Below are positions 12,501-23,845 of a stretch of DNA of 64,000 nucleotides, piece by piece. Source of the stretch: Gymnorhina tibicen (taxonomy: Eukaryota; Chordata; Aves; Passeriformes; Artamidae); contig VXAZ01003269.1 of assembly GCA_013399875.1 (NCBI GenBank), forward strand, positions 62,001 to 126,000. Direction: 5' to 3'. How positions within the stretch are numbered: position 1 is the stretch's first letter; each line of letters opens with the position of its first letter. Both the position numbers and the translations under genes were made by a program. The notes under the pieces are model-generated. The model did not search any database. It saw only the letters and a list, made by a program, of their open reading frames with translations, and had not been told where the DNA came from.

Positions 12501-13944
12501 GAATTTGTCTTGAGCACCTGCATTTGAATTGCACCAGCCAGTGAAACAACTTGCATCAAGAAATATAAATAATCTCTACACGTGCATTTTCTTTGATTTT
12601 CTCACATTACACCCATCCTCCCATGTCATGAAAGCATCACTAATTATCACTAATTGGATTTGTCTCTGGACTGACTGTGAAGACAGACAAATTGAGTCAA
12701 TAATTCTAGTTTACTCCAAGCACTCATAACCGAGCTCAAAGAAAAAGACTGAGGTTCCCAAGCAGTGTTCCACTTACCAGGGTCATCACTTACTTAGGTT
12801 TTTGAAGCATAAATCTCTGTGGGTGAAAATGCATATTTTAAAATCACAGAGAACTACTCAAGCCTTTTTAGGAAATTAGACATGAACCATTATGACAAAT
12901 AAAATGATTATGAAAGCAAGGTTGAGGATATGCATTTTTAAATGAACGGTAAAAAATTTAAAAAGAGAAATAAAGTTGATTGAGAAAGTCTCTCTTTGTG
13001 CATGAATTTAAAATAATTCCATGCAGCCTGAGACTTTGTAGAAATTTTTATCAGTCTTCCCATCTCTTTATCAGACAAAGGAGGAAAACATTGGAGAAAA
13101 TTTTCAAGATTAGACTGTACATTTCACAGCTGCATAAGTTTAAATGGAATATTTCTTTAATTTTTTCTGAATTTTTGATGCTGCTCATGTCAGATGTATG
13201 TACCATGAATACCTATGTAAAATGTAGACAACTGACTAAAAAATAATGAGATCTTAATGTAAGGTTTTTTTGGTGTTCTTTCTTTTTCTACTTTTTCTAT
13301 TTTATGTTTGTGACATAATTAAGATTTTACTCAGACACTGGTGGACTGGAAATCTGCAAAAAAGTTAACTAGAGTTACTTGTCTCTGGTAGACACTTGTG
13401 TCTAGGATCACACTTAACTGCTTTTAGAAATATCACTAATCCATTTGCCTGTGGAGGTGCCTGCCAGTCTCTCTCGTTTGTACAGTTTGACTAGATCCCT
13501 TCTCTGTGGTGTTTGTATCCCTTGCCTCTCTCTCATATACTTGTCTACATAAGTAGATGCCTTATTTATTGCAATAAATATCTAGATATGCACATGGGAC
13601 CTACTTTTCAGGGGTTTATTCTTATATTTTTGGGGTTTTTTTAATTAATATTTTCTACAACCTCATGGCAAGATTATAGCAGGCTCTGCACAAAGACAGG
13701 ACTAAACCATCCAAAACAAGCAGCTTTTTAGAGAACAGTAGTCAGGAAAAAGACAAGTGTTGTGGAAACCTGAATAGATACCTGAAATGTTATAGCTTGG
13801 CAAATTACACTTTCTTCCAGGTGTGAAAGACAGTTACAAACACATATTGTATGATTATGGGCAGTGCTTGTTTGGTATCAAAAGGTCATTTTCCTTGTCT
13901 TATTGGAGTCTCTGTGATTTTTCAGGATGTCTTCAGTGAGCTTT
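9566..13944. other. Non-coding stretch
   Basis: AT-rich sequence, no recognised element. Open frames such as 12201-12527 (plus, 108 codons), 12980-13246 (plus, 88 codons) and 10247-10504 (minus, 85 codons) show no known domains and are about the length expected by chance in this much sequence. A poly(A) run of 13 lies at about 10728-10740. Confidence 0.5.
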
Positions 13945-13974
13945 AGAAGAAGAAAGAAGAAGAAGAAGAAGAAC
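13945..13974. repeat. GAA/AAG-rich microsatellite
   Basis: About ten imperfect AGA/AAG triplets, read on the plus strand as AGAAGAAGAAAGAAGAAG and so on. Purine-only strand. Short and probably polymorphic. Confidence 0.75.
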
Positions 13975-16900
13975 AGTATACAGAAGAACCAGAAACATAG
14001 ACATTCATGGGTGTGCAGATAACAAATGTGAAAAATACTTTTCATTAATCTTAGTGATTGTTTTCAAACCCCTGAAGTTCTTTCATTTTTACATTTTCAT
14101 TTTCCGCTGGCTTCTCTTTCTCTCTCTTTCTCTCAACTTTATCCTTGGTTTCCAGAGCTTTATCTCCAATCATTTGAGGATTTTCTGATGTGAAACACCT
14201 TTCTTGTGGAATTTGAAATTCAGCTTTATGTATGTTTAAAAACATGAAACCATTCAGTCAGAAACTGTGTACTTGTTTGCACAATCGATGACTTCATTGT
14301 CTAGTACTTAGCTTTTCTACTGTCTTGTGGATAGACAAGTTTTTTTGTGCCTAGTTTTATAGGCAAAAAAATAAATTCACTTAAGTGTGACTCACATCTA
14401 ACTATGCATCAAATTAAAAGTAATCCCTTGCCCTCTTCCAGAAAAGAGAGCACATTTCACAAGTTAAACCTTTCTCAAAATCCTGAGTAGTTCATTTATT
14501 CTTAATAACAGCTAAATAAATTCACTGAACTTTCATAATTCACTTTGGATGACATACACTGAAAATGTACCAGTGCCAATGACACCTGGACAAATGTGCA
14601 GTCTTTCACCTTCTTATCCACAAATTCCTGTTTCTCAGAGCATATGGTCTTAAAACTACTTTATCTACTCACTTCACTCTCCTACTCTATTGTCATGTGC
14701 CAGATCTCCTTCATCACAGTCCTAGCTACCACTGCATTTACTTTTCTTCCCTTTTGCAAATAAGAAAGACCTGTGTTTAAGGTGGTTAAATGTAGTCTCA
14801 TTAATGTTCCCCATTGCTACATATTTTTGCTCTGATACTGCCCCTGAAACAGTCCTTTTGAATTAGGAAAAGGCAAACCCCAAGACTACCGGTCCCGAGT
14901 GACCTTTTCAAAGGAATACACGCTTCATCTGGTCTTGAATGTTCCTCTGGCAACAGCAGCCGTTCTCATTGCTTGCAAGTGGCCACACTTCCACTCTCTC
15001 TACCAATGGAATGATTTTTTTTCTCCTGATTTCAGTGGCCTTAATCTGACCTCCCTTCTCTTTTCCTTCTGGTGCCAAGTACTTCAATCATTTTTGGAAT
15101 GGTCTTTGCAGGAAAACATATGCCAACTAGGAAAACAATGGTGCTTCCAACTACTTTCCCCTCATGCTTCTAACACAAGCAGGTAAACTTTCTACTCTAG
15201 TTCCTGGGTCGAGCTGTGCTTGGCAGTGCTAGCAGTGCCATTAGCACTTGCTTGACCACATGAGACATTCACCTAGGAAATACCTGAGAGAACCTGAGCT
15301 CATTTAAATTGAAAACACCACTTTCTTCTTCACTGTTATTAGAATAAACACTGAATCGTTTGCAAACCCACAGCTTAATTCTATGCCCTTGAACACAGTG
15401 AAAGTTTTCTCATTGAGAGAAATAGGTCAGGCCCAATAGCCATCCCTTATAAAGTTTATTTATATAAGTATGTACTACCTAAAGCATATTTCTGTTATGT
15501 TTGCTTCCAAGTTCTTGCACACACATTGTTTTTATTGAAGGATTTTACTTTATTATCTGTTGGTCTTTCTGTTTCCTTTGGGGACCTATTACATCCATTT
15601 TCTCCTTGTTGTCTATTTAGTTTTTGTTTGAGATTCATAAAAGTCCTTAGACGGAGATTTTACCTTTAAATATTCTATTTTGAGTCACTTTAGTATCTCT
15701 CTCACCCATGAAAATGAATACACACAGAAAGCTGAAATATTTGCCAGTATGTGAATCTTTTCAGGAATATGGTATTTGCTTAGTGTAATCTTTATCAAAG
15801 CAAGAGAGATGGAAACATACACATTAGGCAGGTCGAGCCAAGTTAGAGCTAAATTTCTTCTGCTTCCTTTTTTTTCATGAATTAAGTTTTCCCTCACATT
15901 CATGTGTTCCATGAAATCCTTAGATTCCAGGAACGCATATGTTTTGTCCTGAGTTATCTAAGTATTTATCTGCAAAGAGAACCTTTGGGACAAACTTGAA
16001 AAGTATGCTTGCCTTCCCTGTTTGGTAGAGAAATTGATCTGTGCTCCTTGATGTCTGTTGACTCTTCCCCTCCTGGTCTAGTGCATTCTTCCAATTTATG
16101 CTACATTTTGAAAGTATGTGAAAGAATGCCCTGTTGATAATTTTCAAAAATTATCAAAGCTTGGAACATTTAAGGGTCAGTATCTATCCTAGGAATCTTC
16201 GGTGCTGACATTGTATTTGGCTTTATTATACCCTTGTATACTGCTTTCATGTCTCTTCTGTGGCACGACAGCTAGCACCTGTGTTCAGAAAGTGTAGAAC
16301 CTGTACACCAGAAGGTGTAGCTTTCAAATCCTAACATGACTGAGAGAATGAAGAGCAATATTGGACAAGATGTTAAGGTGAATCACACCATCTTTCCTTC
16401 ATCTAGAGATTTTTCTTTTGGGATTTGTACTTGTGTTCATCCTGAGTATGATAGCAAGGGAGAATGCTCTTCAACTATGGAATGATTGCTCTCTATGACC
16501 AAAAAGCAGATTGTAACAGTAACCCTCAGGAATAGGCTCTGATACCAAGCCCACGGGATTTGAGAACTGCAGAGGATTTGAAAAAAAGCTACGCTTCCCT
16601 CTCAATAATTTTTATACCTAAGCAAAGTACACTTACACATGTAGAAGCTGCTGAATACCCAACAAAAGTGTTGGACTGCAGAAAGTTACTAGAATAAAAA
16701 GGAACTAATTACTAGTCCCTTTACAAGGAAAAGCTTTTTAGCAAGTAAATTATAAATGGAAACTTGAAAATTTGGCTTAGCTGAAATTAGTTGTAAACTG
16801 AATTAAACAAACACTTTTAGCAGGAAAAAAAGAAGAAAAAAATTTGAAACAAATTTGAAGAAAAAAGTGTTGAAACATTTAATTTTGATACTTTAACAAG

Positions 16901-19085
16901 TGTGTTGAAATTAATATATCAATATTTAATTCTAATAAGTGGATAAAGGACATAAAAATCAATTGGTTCATTTGGAACCTGATTAAAAATTTCCTTTGTC
17001 ACAAAGGAACAACAAAGAAGAAAAAAAAGGCTTTATTTCTGCAGTAAAATCTAAAGAATTAAAAGAGCAGGTTAACCTCAAACAATTTTAATTGTTTCAG
17101 TCAATCTTGGTGTTGAAAAATCAGTTATTCAGATCAGTTTATTTGCCATTGTTCTGAGAACTTTCTAGCTGCCTGTTGCTTTTCATGTGAAAACTGCAAT
17201 GTTGATTTTAATTTCAAAATCACTCAATGAGAGATTTTCCCTTCTTCTCAAGCTGTCAGCTTGAGCCACATTCCTGTCATTATAATGAAAGCTTGATCCT
17301 GCCTCTCTTTGCAGGATGTATGTGATATAATAGATAAGTCCTTTTATTTTTTCCCCTTTCCTTTAGGATCTTTCATTCATTGGTGTCCTAAACCATTTGT
17401 TTCTTGACCTTCAAGGCATGTTTCAAATCTTGCCTGTTTGCACAAATGTTGTCATGGACAGAAGGCATATGAGGATTAGATTTGTATGATCAGGAAATAT
17501 AAAAAGAAGCTGTAAGCTTTATTTGGTTATATCTCTTTTTTAAAAATGGTGCTTGCAAAGAAAGGCACGCTGTTATAATTTTTTGCTTTATACTACTGCT
17601 TTATGTTTTCTTTTTAATTCTAACCAAAGTTTACCTGAACTTGGAATCACTCTTTTGATCAAGGAATCTAGGCGAAAATACGAGTTGGTAAAAAGCAAAT
17701 TTTAAAAGTATCTAAGTGCACTGTTCAAGAAGTAATAAAAAACTCCTTATATCTGGAGCAGCTCCAGTAAATATTTTGCTTGGGATGCATGAGGTCTTGA
17801 AGCTGCTCTCCATGAAAGAATGCTGGACCTTCAAGACGGCCATCAAACTAAGATGACTGAATTTTGAAATGTGTTACATGACTCAGTTCGAGAGGGATAA
17901 TCAGGAAAAACTCCAGAACAGCAGCGCAAATAGGACAGCCATTGGCGCAGATACTGAGGACCAAACTCTCTCTGTCTGAGGACACCTGCCAGGTAAAGAA
18001 AGATTGTCTGTAAAGATGCTGATTCACCACATAACAGACCAAGAAATAGATGAAACATAGAGTAGTTAAGTGGAAGAGCATATTTTTATTCCTTTATTCC
18101 ATCCTTCATTTGTCTTACGGTCCAATGAAAGAATAAATATTGCTCTTCAGTCTAGTGTTGTAATTAGCTGTATCCTTCTATTACATGATTCCAGTCAACA
18201 TTTTTGCCTGTAGATTTAGATACACTAGGAAATAAGCCTAATTTCCAACACTGCTGAGTAACCACAGTTCCTGTTGAGAGCCTGAGGTGGCATATTTTGT
18301 GGCTGTAAAACAGGCCAGAAAAGGACAAGGTATAAATGGAATGTATTGCTCACCTTTCACTGCCTGTTGGCTACCTCAGAGTGTGAGGTTATTGATGGTT
18401 ATCTTATCAGAAACTTAAGGTGATGATATAATTAATTTACGCTCCAGTAAACAATTCTTAAACTTGTCTCAAAAATAACTGTAAAACTGTGGATTTCTCC
18501 TTTCATTTTTGAGGAAAATGAGTCATAGTTTTGAGAGTTTGATTAAGGTCACCTAGGTACTTTAAAAATGACTAGATTTTATTTTTTTTCCTTCCATCCT
18601 TATGTCAGTGTTTTGCTAAATGTACTGTAGACTAGGAACTTAAGACAGGTGTTTGATGTCCCTCCTCTGATCATATATAGAAATGAAGTACTATTTAGGA
18701 CAAATATGTATGCTCAGTTAAACTAAGGTGAATTGAATTGATTTGAGTAGAATTGCGATATTGTACTGATGTAAATAAAAGAATTTATCAGTTTTGCAAA
18801 AAATGGAATTTTGAATTGTATGTTATCAGTGGCTAAGGACCTGGCGTGGTCCATTTCTCAGTCTTACATCTGTAATCTTACAGATGATGCTCAGAAACAG
18901 TCCTAATTAAACAAGTTTTACTAACCCAGTTACGAAAACTAGGCATATGAATATTTTTAATGAGGTGGGGCATGAGGAAAAATGTGGCATTGCTGCATTT
19001 TCAGTAATTCTATTTTTCCTATTGAGAGGACATAGATTTTGTGAAGAAGAACATTCAGATCAGATCACATAACAGGTATGCATAA
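13975..19085. other. Non-coding stretch
   Basis: No recognised repeats or RNA genes. Open frames of 60-95 codons (for example 14899-15186 plus, 15685-15912 minus, 15920-16147 minus, 17843-18081 minus) lack domains. A run near 16800-17060 is very A-rich on the plus strand. Confidence 0.5.
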
Positions 19086-19240
19086 TTATAGAACCGTAGG
19101 ATCTGAAAATGGTTTGGGAAGAGACCAAATATAATCTAATTCCAAAGCTCCTGCCACAGGCAGGGATAATTTCCACCAGGTAAGTTTGGTGAATGTCCAA
19201 TTCAACCTCGCCTTGAACACTTCCAGGGATGGGGCATCCA
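19086..19240 (-). mobile_element. CR1 3'-end fragment, minus strand
   Basis: The antisense CR1 tail is recognisable as ATAGAACCGTAGGATCTGAA, then GGGAAGAGACC, CTCCTGCCACAGGCAGGGAT and, most clearly, CTTGAACACTTCCAGGGATG followed by GGGCATCCA. It belongs to a CR1 subtype different from the 9411-9565 copy, judged by the CTTGAACACTTCCAGGGATG block. Sequence beyond about 19240 can no longer be aligned by eye. The 85-codon frame on the minus strand here (19086-19343) is the reverse of this repeat and not a gene. Confidence 0.82.
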
Positions 19241-19917
19241 TATCTAAGAGAATAAAAGGAGTAGAATATACAACAGAATACAAGAAGTTTTTGGACAGCT
19301 CTGTGGAGAGATAATCTGTGTAATTACATTCAGGATATTTCATTTAGATATTTTTCCTTTGCCAAATAGATTTAACTTTCCTCTGTAGACACTATTTCTG
19401 CTATTGATAACCATGGGAGTACGTCCTGCAAATATTTCAGTCATCATATTGATTTTGGCTATAATTGTAATTGGGAGGGACAGAAAGAGCACAATAAACT
19501 TATGGTAAGACTCTCTTAAGATAAAGGAATATTTTTGTAGTGTTGTTATGTAATTAATATTCTGATTATGTTAAAAATAAAAATAATTGAAATTAAAATA
19601 ACTGTTTGGGATGTTTTAAAACTTTTACTTTTGGGTACTCAATTACAGTAATTGTTAATTTAAGTTTCTTGATTTTGGGGTTTTTTTTTTCATTTCCTCC
19701 TTTGTTTGGTCTGAGGGAATGGGTATGTATATTCTTCAACATATCTAGCCTTTGGATAAACAATCCAAATTTATATTTTTAAAATATAACTCAATCGCAT
19801 TCACTTAGAAAAGTTAATTAATTATAGAATCTCCAAAATAAAAAATAAGTGGAAAGTATGGGGAAAAAAAGAGAAAAAATTACAAATTATATGGTGTTCT
19901 GTTTCCATAAACCACAC

Positions 19918-19918
<1 letters not shown>
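19241..19918. other. Non-coding stretch before microsatellite
   Basis: AT-rich sequence. The first ~100 bases may be the diverged 5' continuation of the preceding CR1 fragment. Nothing else is seen. Confidence 0.45.

Positions 19919-19959
<41 letters not shown>
19919..19959. repeat. (TG)n microsatellite
   Basis: About twenty uninterrupted TG dinucleotides. Alternating purine-pyrimidine sequence of this length can adopt Z-DNA and is usually length-polymorphic. The run of Val-Cys codons in the overlapping 81-codon plus-strand frame is an artefact of this repeat. Confidence 0.97.
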
Positions 19960-19963
<4 letters not shown>

Positions 19964-20265
19964 GAATTCTCTGAATGTGATGTGACATCCAACCAATGGA
20001 TCCTTAGCTTACCAATCTCAACTGAGAATGTCAGAAATTTGGGAAATGTTCAAGACAATGAATTCCTCAAAGCCATGATGAAAAATGTCATGCTGAATCC
20101 TTTCTGTAGAACTCTTTTTGAAGTAGGAAAATGTTATTTGGAGGTTGTACCCTGGTTTAGACATTGACCAAAGGAAGGATCCGAGGCAACTTCGTGGACT
20201 CTACCTTCCTTGCATCGTTACTTCACCTTTCTTTCAGGAGTGCTATCTCTGTCAGGGAGTCTGAC

Positions 20266-20770
20266 ATAGAGAATCACACAGAATGGCTGGAGTTGGAAGG
20301 TTCATCTGGAGATCATCTGATCCAGATTTCCTGGTCAAGCAGGGCCACCTACAGGAGGTTGCCCAGGACCATGTCTAGCTGGGTTTTGAATATCTCCAAA
20401 GACAGAGTCTCCATGAAATCTCTAGGCAACTTCTGCTAGTAATCAGTCAACTTCAAAGTAAAAAAGTGTTTCCTGATGTTCAGACAGAACCTTCTGTATT
20501 TTGGTTTGTGCCCATTGCCTCTTGTCATACCAGTGGACACTAATGAATACAGTCTGGCTTTGTCTGCCTTACATCCTTCCCTTCGTAAGGGAATTGATGA
20601 AATTCCCCATGAATTCTCTTCTAGGCTAAACAGCTGTACTTTCCTCAGCCTTTCCTCATGAGAAATGCCCCACAAGGGTGCCAGGGAAAATAAAAGTTTT
20701 ATCCTATTCTCTCTCTGATCCATCTTGTACCTAGCTGCTTGCATACAGATTTTTCAGGCACGTTGCTCCT
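20266..20770 (-). mobile_element. CR1 3'-end fragment with ORF2 C-terminus, minus strand
   Basis: On the plus strand it begins with the antisense CR1 tail (ATAGAGAATCACACAGAATG, then GAGTTGGAAGGTTCATCTGG, and GGTTGCCCAGGACCATGTCT). It continues through the antisense 3' untranslated region into the end of ORF2. The minus-strand translation carries RGNGHKPKYRRFCLNIRKHF, a typical CR1 ORF2 C-terminal block. The upstream border near 20770 is approximate. It is the best-preserved minus-strand CR1 copy in the window. Confidence 0.88.
20436..20744 (-). pseudogene. CR1 ORF2 C-terminal remnant with a nonsense codon
   Basis: An open run of 102 codons gives the C-terminal part of CR1 ORF2, including LRKVQLFSLEEN and NIRKHFFTLKLTDY. 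It stops at a TAG where CR1 proteins usually have tryptophan (the 'W.RLP' motif). Reading on in the same frame gives QKLPRDF and LEIFKTQLDMVLGNLL, the expected remaining C-terminus. So the stop is a point nonsense mutation and not the natural end. Non-functional. Confidence 0.75.
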
Positions 20771-22494
20771 TCTACATCAATGCTTTTAAAATATAAAACA
20801 GATTTTCTCCCAACTGAAATTGTTGCAGAAGTGCTACTGACACCTATTCGAAGTACTTCATTTCTGTAACCTCTACCCTTTCATATAAAATCCCATTAAA
20901 TTGTTCTTTCCTTTAAACATTGCTGTTTCTGATGGATGACTTAGAGGCCTGTGGATCTCTGCAAGGTGTTACTAGTCTCTAGGAAATGTGCTACGATGAT
21001 TCAACACTTACAGGGAGAGATTCTTTTCTTCCCCTTACCTCTTAACTCTGCCTTCCCAATACTTTATAAGTCCCTAACATCTGAAAGATGCTGTCCATGT
21101 CATTCCCACCTAATCCTGAATCACTTGAATTCTGCTGTGACCTTTTACTCAAGCAAACTGTGTTAGGTATGTTTCAGTCCTTTGGTCACAGTTCTGACTT
21201 AAGTGTCTTTCCCAGAGTCTGCTTCTACGAAATATAATTAACAGGTGCCATGGTGTGGGCAGAATCAGTGAAGCCAAATGCTGTATCAAGACAAGAAAAT
21301 ATGAATAGCATACGGAATGAATCTTAGAAGCTGAGAGACATTGAAGGTTATGTTCAGGGCGCTATGGGACAAGCAGAGCTCAACTGGTCAGTTTCTAAGC
21401 TTCCTGGGAAACTAAGCAGAATTCTTGGGTGGATGAACTATCATTTTGCCTTTGAAAATTTGAGCCTGTCATCTTTGCAATGTTTGCAAATTGCTAAAAG
21501 TGCTAAGCAATATTTTTTTTTCAGCTGTGGTTCTTGCTGAAGACTCACCACTCAGAGAGCTCTAGGTGCTCTGCTTAATTGCTCTGTTCTTAAGATCTGG
21601 TGTGTTACTTTGTTGTTCAGCTTAGTTTGCTGGAAATGCCATGCTGCATTATGCTATGTTAATATTTTAAGGGTTTTGAGACTCCTGATGACTGTGTACC
21701 AAATATGAAAACATCTATTCATGTCTTATGGCCTTATGGTAAGTTTCAAATTGTTTTGGTTTCTCTGACTGTATATTACTATGGTCCCTGAAAAGTAAAC
21801 ATATGTAAACAAGGGATCAGTTCTAATCAGCCTCAACCTCACTGAACTCAGCCTAACATCAGGCTTCCAAAGTCTATTTATAATTTGTCTTAGTATAATA
21901 CCATGGTTGTGGGCATAATTTTTCTTGAAATCTCTGTCCTTTAAAACATCAGCATCAGATACAACTGCGATGGCTGCCAATCCTTCTAGTGTTTGATCCA
22001 GTGCACTTTGGAGGATCTGCATAATACTAATTATGTCTGTAAGCATATCCAACTACTGGCCTGTATGGCAGTGTGGCAACATTTTCATAGATGATAGTTA
22101 ATTTAATTCCATGTGCAAGGAACTATTTTAATATAATAAGAAAGAGAGTATTTGCACTGGGATAAATTAACTTCACATTCCTCATGCCTATGGACTACCT
22201 AGTGGAAGGAAGATGGGACTATTCTTTAATTTTTGCATTCCTGATTCTCTTTGGGTTGCTGGAACGTCTAGCTCTGTCTGCATTTAAGGATGGTCTCATT
22301 TTATATTCTGACCAGTTCAGTAGGTTGTATTGCTCTTTCTGCCTATAGCAATTGATGCTTCTGTCTGTCAGATTCAAGTTCCAAGCTCCAAACAGCACTG
22401 TCTCCTGTTTTATGGTGTCTTATTGACAGCCTGCATTTTTGGACTGGCCTCAGATAGTTTTAGTGTCATCGTTATAACACTCATATTTCTCTGC
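20771..22494. other. Non-coding stretch
   Basis: No recognised repeat. A 108-codon minus-strand frame at 21726-22052 has no known domain. Nothing else supportable. Confidence 0.5.
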
Positions 22495-22658
22495 TTATCA
22501 GTATTGCTAGGATTATATTGTGTCTGGCTCCATAGTCCATCTGGAATCAAATTGGTCATTGATCTAATATTGCAGTTTATCAGTGTTGCTTGGATTACAT
22601 TGCAGACGACTCTGTGTACCAGCTGGAATTGAATTGGTCATTAATCTAATAACATCAT
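22495..22658. repeat. Tandem duplication, two units of about 82 bp
   Basis: Unit one begins TTATCAGTATTGCTAGGATT at 22495. Unit two begins TTATCAGTGTTGCTTGGATT at 22577. Both continue with an ATTGTG/ATTGCA stretch and end with TGGAAT..AATTGGTCATT..ATCTAAT. The copies differ at a minority of positions, so the duplication is fairly old. It lies in a 100-codon plus-strand frame that shows no known protein. Confidence 0.8.
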
Positions 22659-23800
22659 TTCAAATGTGGCAGTTGTATGGTTGTGTCCTTACGCAGTTTC
22701 TCTGCACTGGATGTCTTTACATTTGCTAGTCAAACTGCAGTTACCTTTTTCAATGAAGATATCTGCTCAATCACTGCTTGTATTTTCCTTTTTTCTTTCA
22801 TTTCAGAAATCACTTTAGGACAAAAAGTGGTTTTGATTCAAAACCTTAAGGTCATGACTGAAAGACAAGACATTGTTCTACTCCTTTCCATGTTATTTTC
22901 CAGTGTAATGATCAGACTGAGAAAACTCCTTTGTTTCATCTAATATTAATCAAAAGTTACCCACTGAAGTAAAATTTTAAAACTTGCTGTCAGGGGTATG
23001 CATTTTTAGAAAGCTGTTAATCCCATTTGTCTTTGATTGAAATTCACCCAGTAGAGAAACTTGTTTTCTCCACTAATTACAGATGGGCAGTTATGTAGCT
23101 AAAATTTGATGTGATGAATTCTATGTTCTGTTTCCATGGTTCCTTTCATTTAGCCTATATGTTTAGTGTAAATCCCCAGCTGCTTTGGTTTGTTGCTCTT
23201 CCTGGATGGTACAGTCTGCTCTGCTCTGGAAAAGCATTCTCTATTGCTCAAGAATACCTTGCCTCACCTGGAGTTTCTTGTCCCACAAGAGAAAAATATT
23301 TCTTAAAACCCAGATATTTTAGAGAATTATCTATGAATGTCATAGTTCTAAGGTTTGTAATATAGCTATACTGTCTTGTGCATTTAAGTTTCAAGCGAAA
23401 TCTTCCAGCTCTGCAGTCTTTTTCTGTCCGTGATCAGTTATTATCCAATACCATGATCAACTGTTTCAGTATCCCCTTCAGTATTTCAGTGAACAGTTTC
23501 TCATGTTTTTCTACCTCAACCCCAGTCCTCCCATAAAGGAGTTTTGCCTTAATTTCTCTCATATTTATTCACTGCATTGAATTATTTACTCATTTGGGCA
23601 TGGCATTCTCCATACAAATGTGGCTTCTCTTAAAGCTCAGGTTATGACAGTCTCTTTCCTTTCTCTGCCTTGTCTGCGTGTTCGTCTTAACATCCTCTTG
23701 AGACTATCAGTACAAGCTCTGCCATGCTCCTAAATCTGAACTAGTGCCTTTTCAAGACAAAACATTGGAAAATACCAGGAAAGAATGGAAATACAGGTCT
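22659..23800. other. Non-coding, pyrimidine-rich plus strand
   Basis: The plus strand is markedly T/C-rich, together with the segment from about 22240. No repeat family is recognised. The open frames of 84-88 codons here are favoured by the composition. Confidence 0.4.
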
Positions 23801-23827
23801 AGTAATCTCTTGAACCAAGAGATTACT
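23801..23827. repeat. Perfect 12-bp inverted repeat (hairpin)
   Basis: AGTAATCTCTTG, a 3-base loop AAC, then CAAGAGATTACT, the exact reverse complement. A second, overlapping inverted repeat follows at 23825-23845 (ACTTGTA, 7-base loop, TACAAGT). No known element is attached. Confidence 0.85.
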
Positions 23828-23845
23828 TGTAATATACTTACAAGT

